64,000 nt of DNA. It comes from Bradyrhizobium ottawaense. Lineage in GTDB: Bacteria; Pseudomonadota; Alphaproteobacteria; Rhizobiales; Xanthobacteraceae. The translations under genes were made by a program, and so were the position numbers. Within the stretch, counting starts at the first letter, position 1. Each line of letters starts with the position of its first letter. The notes under the pieces were generated by a model, which did not search any database, was not told the DNA's origin, and saw only the letters and a program-made list of their open reading frames with translations. The stretch lies in NCBI RefSeq assembly GCF_002278135.3, contig NZ_CP029425.2:2270001-2334000 (forward strand). The letters are read 5' to 3'. Positions 61,853 through 64,000 of the stretch are shown one piece after another.

Positions 61853-63166
61853 ATGGCCGTATCGAGAGACCAGGCTGCGCGCGTCCTTCGCCAGGAAACG
61901 GTGGAGGAGCACGCGGACGGTGATGCTGCGATCGAGAACGCTGCACCCCTTGCCGAGCAATTGCGCTCTCACGTGGCCGAGGAAGCCAGGCGCCGCACCG
62001 CCGAGGCGCCGGAGAAGCCCGTGACCGACAAGCCGGCCGCGCCAGCGCCGGAGGCACCCGCCGCCGGCGCTCCCAAATCCGGCAAGCGCAAGTTCGTCCT
62101 GATGGGCGTCGGCCTCGTGCTGGCGCTCGCGGCCGCGAGCTATGCCGGCTACTACACGCTGGTTGGCCGCTTCTACATCTCCACCGATGACGCCTATGTC
62201 CGCGCCAACAACACCATGCTGGGCGCGCGCGTCTCCGGCCACATCGCCTCGATCCTTGCCGGCGACAACACGACCGTGAAAGCGGGCGACATTGTCTTCC
62301 GCATCGATGACGGGGATTACAAGATCGCGGTCGATGCCGCCGCGACCAGGATCGCAACCCAGCAGGCCACCATCGATCGCATCGGCCGCCAGGTCGCCGC
62401 GCTCGACAGCCAGGTGGCGCAGGCCAAGGCGCAACTCGTCTCGGCTGAAGCGGGCCTCAAGCGCGCCGATCTCGACTATGAGCGCCAGCAGGCCCTGAGC
62501 AACAAGGGGTTTGCCTCGCGCGCCACCTTCGAGAGCTCGGAAGCCGGACGCGACCAGGGCGCCGCCGCAGTCAAGGCCGCGCAGGCCGCATACGACGTTG
62601 CAATCAGTAATGTCGATGTCGCCAAGGCGCAGCAGGCCGAAGCCCAGGCCCAGCTCGCCGAGCTCAAGACCACGCTCGCCAAGGCCGAGCGCGATCTCAG
62701 CTTCACCGCGGTGCGCGCGCCGGTCGACGGTACGTTCTCCAATCGCCTGGTCAACGCCGGCGACTTTGTCGCGGTCGGCCAGCGCCTCGGCAACATCGTG
62801 CCGCTGGACGCCGTCTATATCGACGCCAATTTCAAGGAAACGCAGCTCAAGCGCATCCGTCCCGGCCAGTCGGTGACGATCAAGGTCGATGCCTACGGCA
62901 TGCGCAAGTTCTCCGGTGTCGTCGACAGCATCGCGGCGGGCGCGGGCTCGGTGTTCACGCTGCTGCCGCCCGACAACGCCACCGGCAACTTCACCAAGAT
63001 CGTGCAGCGCGTGCCGGTCCGCATTCGCGTGCCAAAGTCGGTAGCGAAGCAGAACCTGCTCCGTGCCGGCATGTCGGTCTATGCGACCGTCGACACCAAC
63101 AAGGGCGCGGCCGACGCCGACAGCGAGGTCGACCTCGACGATCCCACCGCGATCCACCCGCAGTAG
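61853..63166 (+). CDS. HlyD/EmrA-type membrane fusion protein
   Basis: A 437-residue periplasmic adaptor that links an inner-membrane pump to an outer-membrane channel. An Ala/Pro-rich cytoplasmic N-terminus (1-80) precedes one membrane helix (about 81-102). The biotinyl-lipoyl half GHIASILAGDNTTVKAGDIVFRID follows, then a long coiled coil (about 155-275), and the second half APVDGTFSNRLVNAGDFVAVGQRL with the beta-barrel segment. GGGGAGG lies before the ATG at 61853. Thirty bases separate it from the downstream pump gene. The operator upstream shows TetR control. Confidence 0.94.
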   Translation: MAVSRDQAARVLRQETVEEHADGDAAIENAAPLAEQLRSHVAEEARRRTAEAPEKPVTDKPAAPAPEAPAAGAPKSGKRKFVLMGVGLVLALAAASYAGYYTLVGRFYISTDDAYVRANNTMLGARVSGHIASILAGDNTTVKAGDIVFRIDDGDYKIAVDAAATRIATQQATIDRIGRQVAALDSQVAQAKAQLVSAEAGLKRADLDYERQQALSNKGFASRATFESSEAGRDQGAAAVKAAQAAYDVAISNVDVAKAQQAEAQAQLAELKTTLAKAERDLSFTAVRAPVDGTFSNRLVNAGDFVAVGQRLGNIVPLDAVYIDANFKETQLKRIRPGQSVTIKVDAYGMRKFSGVVDSIAAGAGSVFTLLPPDNATGNFTKIVQRVPVRIRVPKSVAKQNLLRAGMSVYATVDTNKGAADADSEVDLDDPTAIHPQ

Positions 63167-63195
63167 CCACAGCCTCAGCGCTGCGAGGTCAGACC

Positions 63196-64000
63196 ATGGC
63201 CAACGCCACCACCGCTTCACCCGCCATGATGGCGGACGCCGCTTCGGAGCGCATCGCGCCGAAGCGGTTGTTCGCGTTCATCATCATGGTGTTCGGGATG
63301 TTCATGTCGATCCTGGACATCCAGATCGTCTCGGCCTCCCTGAGCGAAATCCAGGCCGGATTGTCGGCGAGCTCCAGCGAGGTCTCCTGGGTCCAGACCG
63401 CCTATCTGATTGCGGAGGTCATTGCGATCCCGCTGTCCGGATTCCTGTCGCGCGCCTTCGGCACGCGGCTGTTGTTCGCGATCTCGGCGGCTGGCTTCAC
63501 CGCCTCGAGCCTGCTCTGCGGCTTCGCCACAACCATCGAGGAGATGATCCTCTGGCGCGCGCTGCAGGGCTTTCTCGGCGCCGGCATGATCCCGACGGTG
63601 TTCGCCTCGGCCTATACCGTTTTTCCGCGCTCCAAATTCCACATCGTCGGCCCCATCATCGGGCTGGTCGCGACGCTGGCGCCGACCATCGGACCGACGG
63701 TCGGCGGTTACATCACCGACCTGATGTCGTGGAACTGGCTGTTCTTCATCAACGTCGTGCCCGGCATCGGCATCACCCTGGGCGTGCTGGCGCTGGTCGA
63801 TTTCGACGAGCCGCATTTCGAGCTGCTCGACCGCTTCGACTGGTGGGGTCTGTTGTTCATGGCGGGCTTCCTCGGCACGCTGGAATATGTGCTGGAGGAG
63901 GGGCCGCAATATGAATGGATGCAGGATACCTCGGTCGCGATCTGCGCCTGGATCTGCGCGATCTCGGCCATCGCCTTCTTCTGGCGCGTCTTCACGGCGG
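63196..64000 (+). CDS. DHA2/EmrB-type MFS efflux transporter (3' end outside window)
   Basis: The first 268 residues of a 14-helix drug:proton antiporter. It starts MANATTASPAMMADAAS and has the DHA2 motif ILDIQIVSASL in the first helix, a GFLSRAFGTRLLF loop-2-3 motif A, and the LQGFLGAGMIPTVF segment. Seven or eight helices are visible. It forms a complex with the adaptor encoded upstream, which together move toxic compounds across both membranes. The reading frame is open to the window edge. Confidence 0.93.
   Translation, partial: MANATTASPAMMADAASERIAPKRLFAFIIMVFGMFMSILDIQIVSASLSEIQAGLSASSSEVSWVQTAYLIAEVIAIPLSGFLSRAFGTRLLFAISAAGFTASSLLCGFATTIEEMILWRALQGFLGAGMIPTVFASAYTVFPRSKFHIVGPIIGLVATLAPTIGPTVGGYITDLMSWNWLFFINVVPGIGITLGVLALVDFDEPHFELLDRFDWWGLLFMAGFLGTLEYVLEEGPQYEWMQDTSVAICAWICAISAIAFFWRVFTA

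Noticed and set aside
61724..63220. 498-codon minus-strand frame opposite the EmrA-like gene
   Set aside because: Shadow of a well-supported gene; the residues show the mirror codon bias and no motif.

Overview
The window is chromosomal DNA of an alphaproteobacterium of the Bradyrhizobium / Nitrobacteraceae type. This is inferred from the uniformly high GC content, from several dispersed palindromic intergenic repeats of the kind common in Bradyrhizobium chromosomes, from Irr-type iron-control elements, and from families typical of that group (DUF2277, extensin-like lipoprotein, PRC-barrel stress protein, Rhodobacter-type PmtA, two YkuD transpeptidases). I see no rRNA, tRNA, CRISPR array, integrase or insertion sequence. 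Most genes are intact housekeeping or envelope genes. One gene at 26.2-26.7 kb has clearly lower GC and looks acquired.

Layout. 0-4.3 kb: MoxR ATPase, GlsB-like membrane protein, divergent VWA/CoxE-like protein, two rhodanese-family sulfurtransferases. 4.3-11.2 kb: proline/alanine-rich membrane protein, YkuD L,D-transpeptidase, D-2-hydroxyacid dehydrogenase, EttA translation factor, MltB-type lytic transglycosylase. 11.2-20.7 kb: small secreted paralogues, an iron-storage module (bfd, bfr) with paired Irr-box-like sites, PNPOx-like protein, alpha/beta hydrolase, collagen-like protein, stand-alone Fis-type HTH protein, SDR, J-domain protein. 20.8-26.7 kb: RidA, a tandem double beta-barrel outer-membrane protein, two glutathione S-transferases, a mismatch glycosylase and the atypical DUF6188-like gene. 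26.9-31.9 kb: thiO-thiS-thiG-thiE-thiC thiamine operon led by a TPP riboswitch whose 3' end abuts the thiO start.

32-49 kb: SLT transglycosylase, OmpR-type two-component system, Ser-rich protein, PRC-barrel protein with a possible EcfG promoter, LivK-type binding protein, a complete polyamine-type ABC transporter operon, DUF4403 protein, beta-propeller, HTH regulator divergent from a DUF899 gene pair, cytochrome c, second YkuD transpeptidase. 49.2-55.3 kb: a lipid-oriented neighbourhood with a GT4 glycosyltransferase, PmtA-like methyltransferase, histidine-rich membrane protein, an unusual class-III aminotransferase, a phosphatidylserine decarboxylase and a Nudix hydrolase. 55.4-64 kb: FecR-domain protein, divergent DUF2147 paralogues, a 27-residue membrane protein, extensin-like lipoprotein, DUF6665-like protein, and a TetR / EmrA / EmrB efflux locus with a perfect 23-bp operator palindrome, cut by the window end.

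The best candidates for something undescribed are the lipid neighbourhood at 49.2-54.6 kb, the paired iron-control region with a second conserved block (12.6-13.1 kb), the 27-residue membrane protein at 59.0 kb, and the paralogous small secreted families. All functions are inferred from reading the sequence; no database search was possible.
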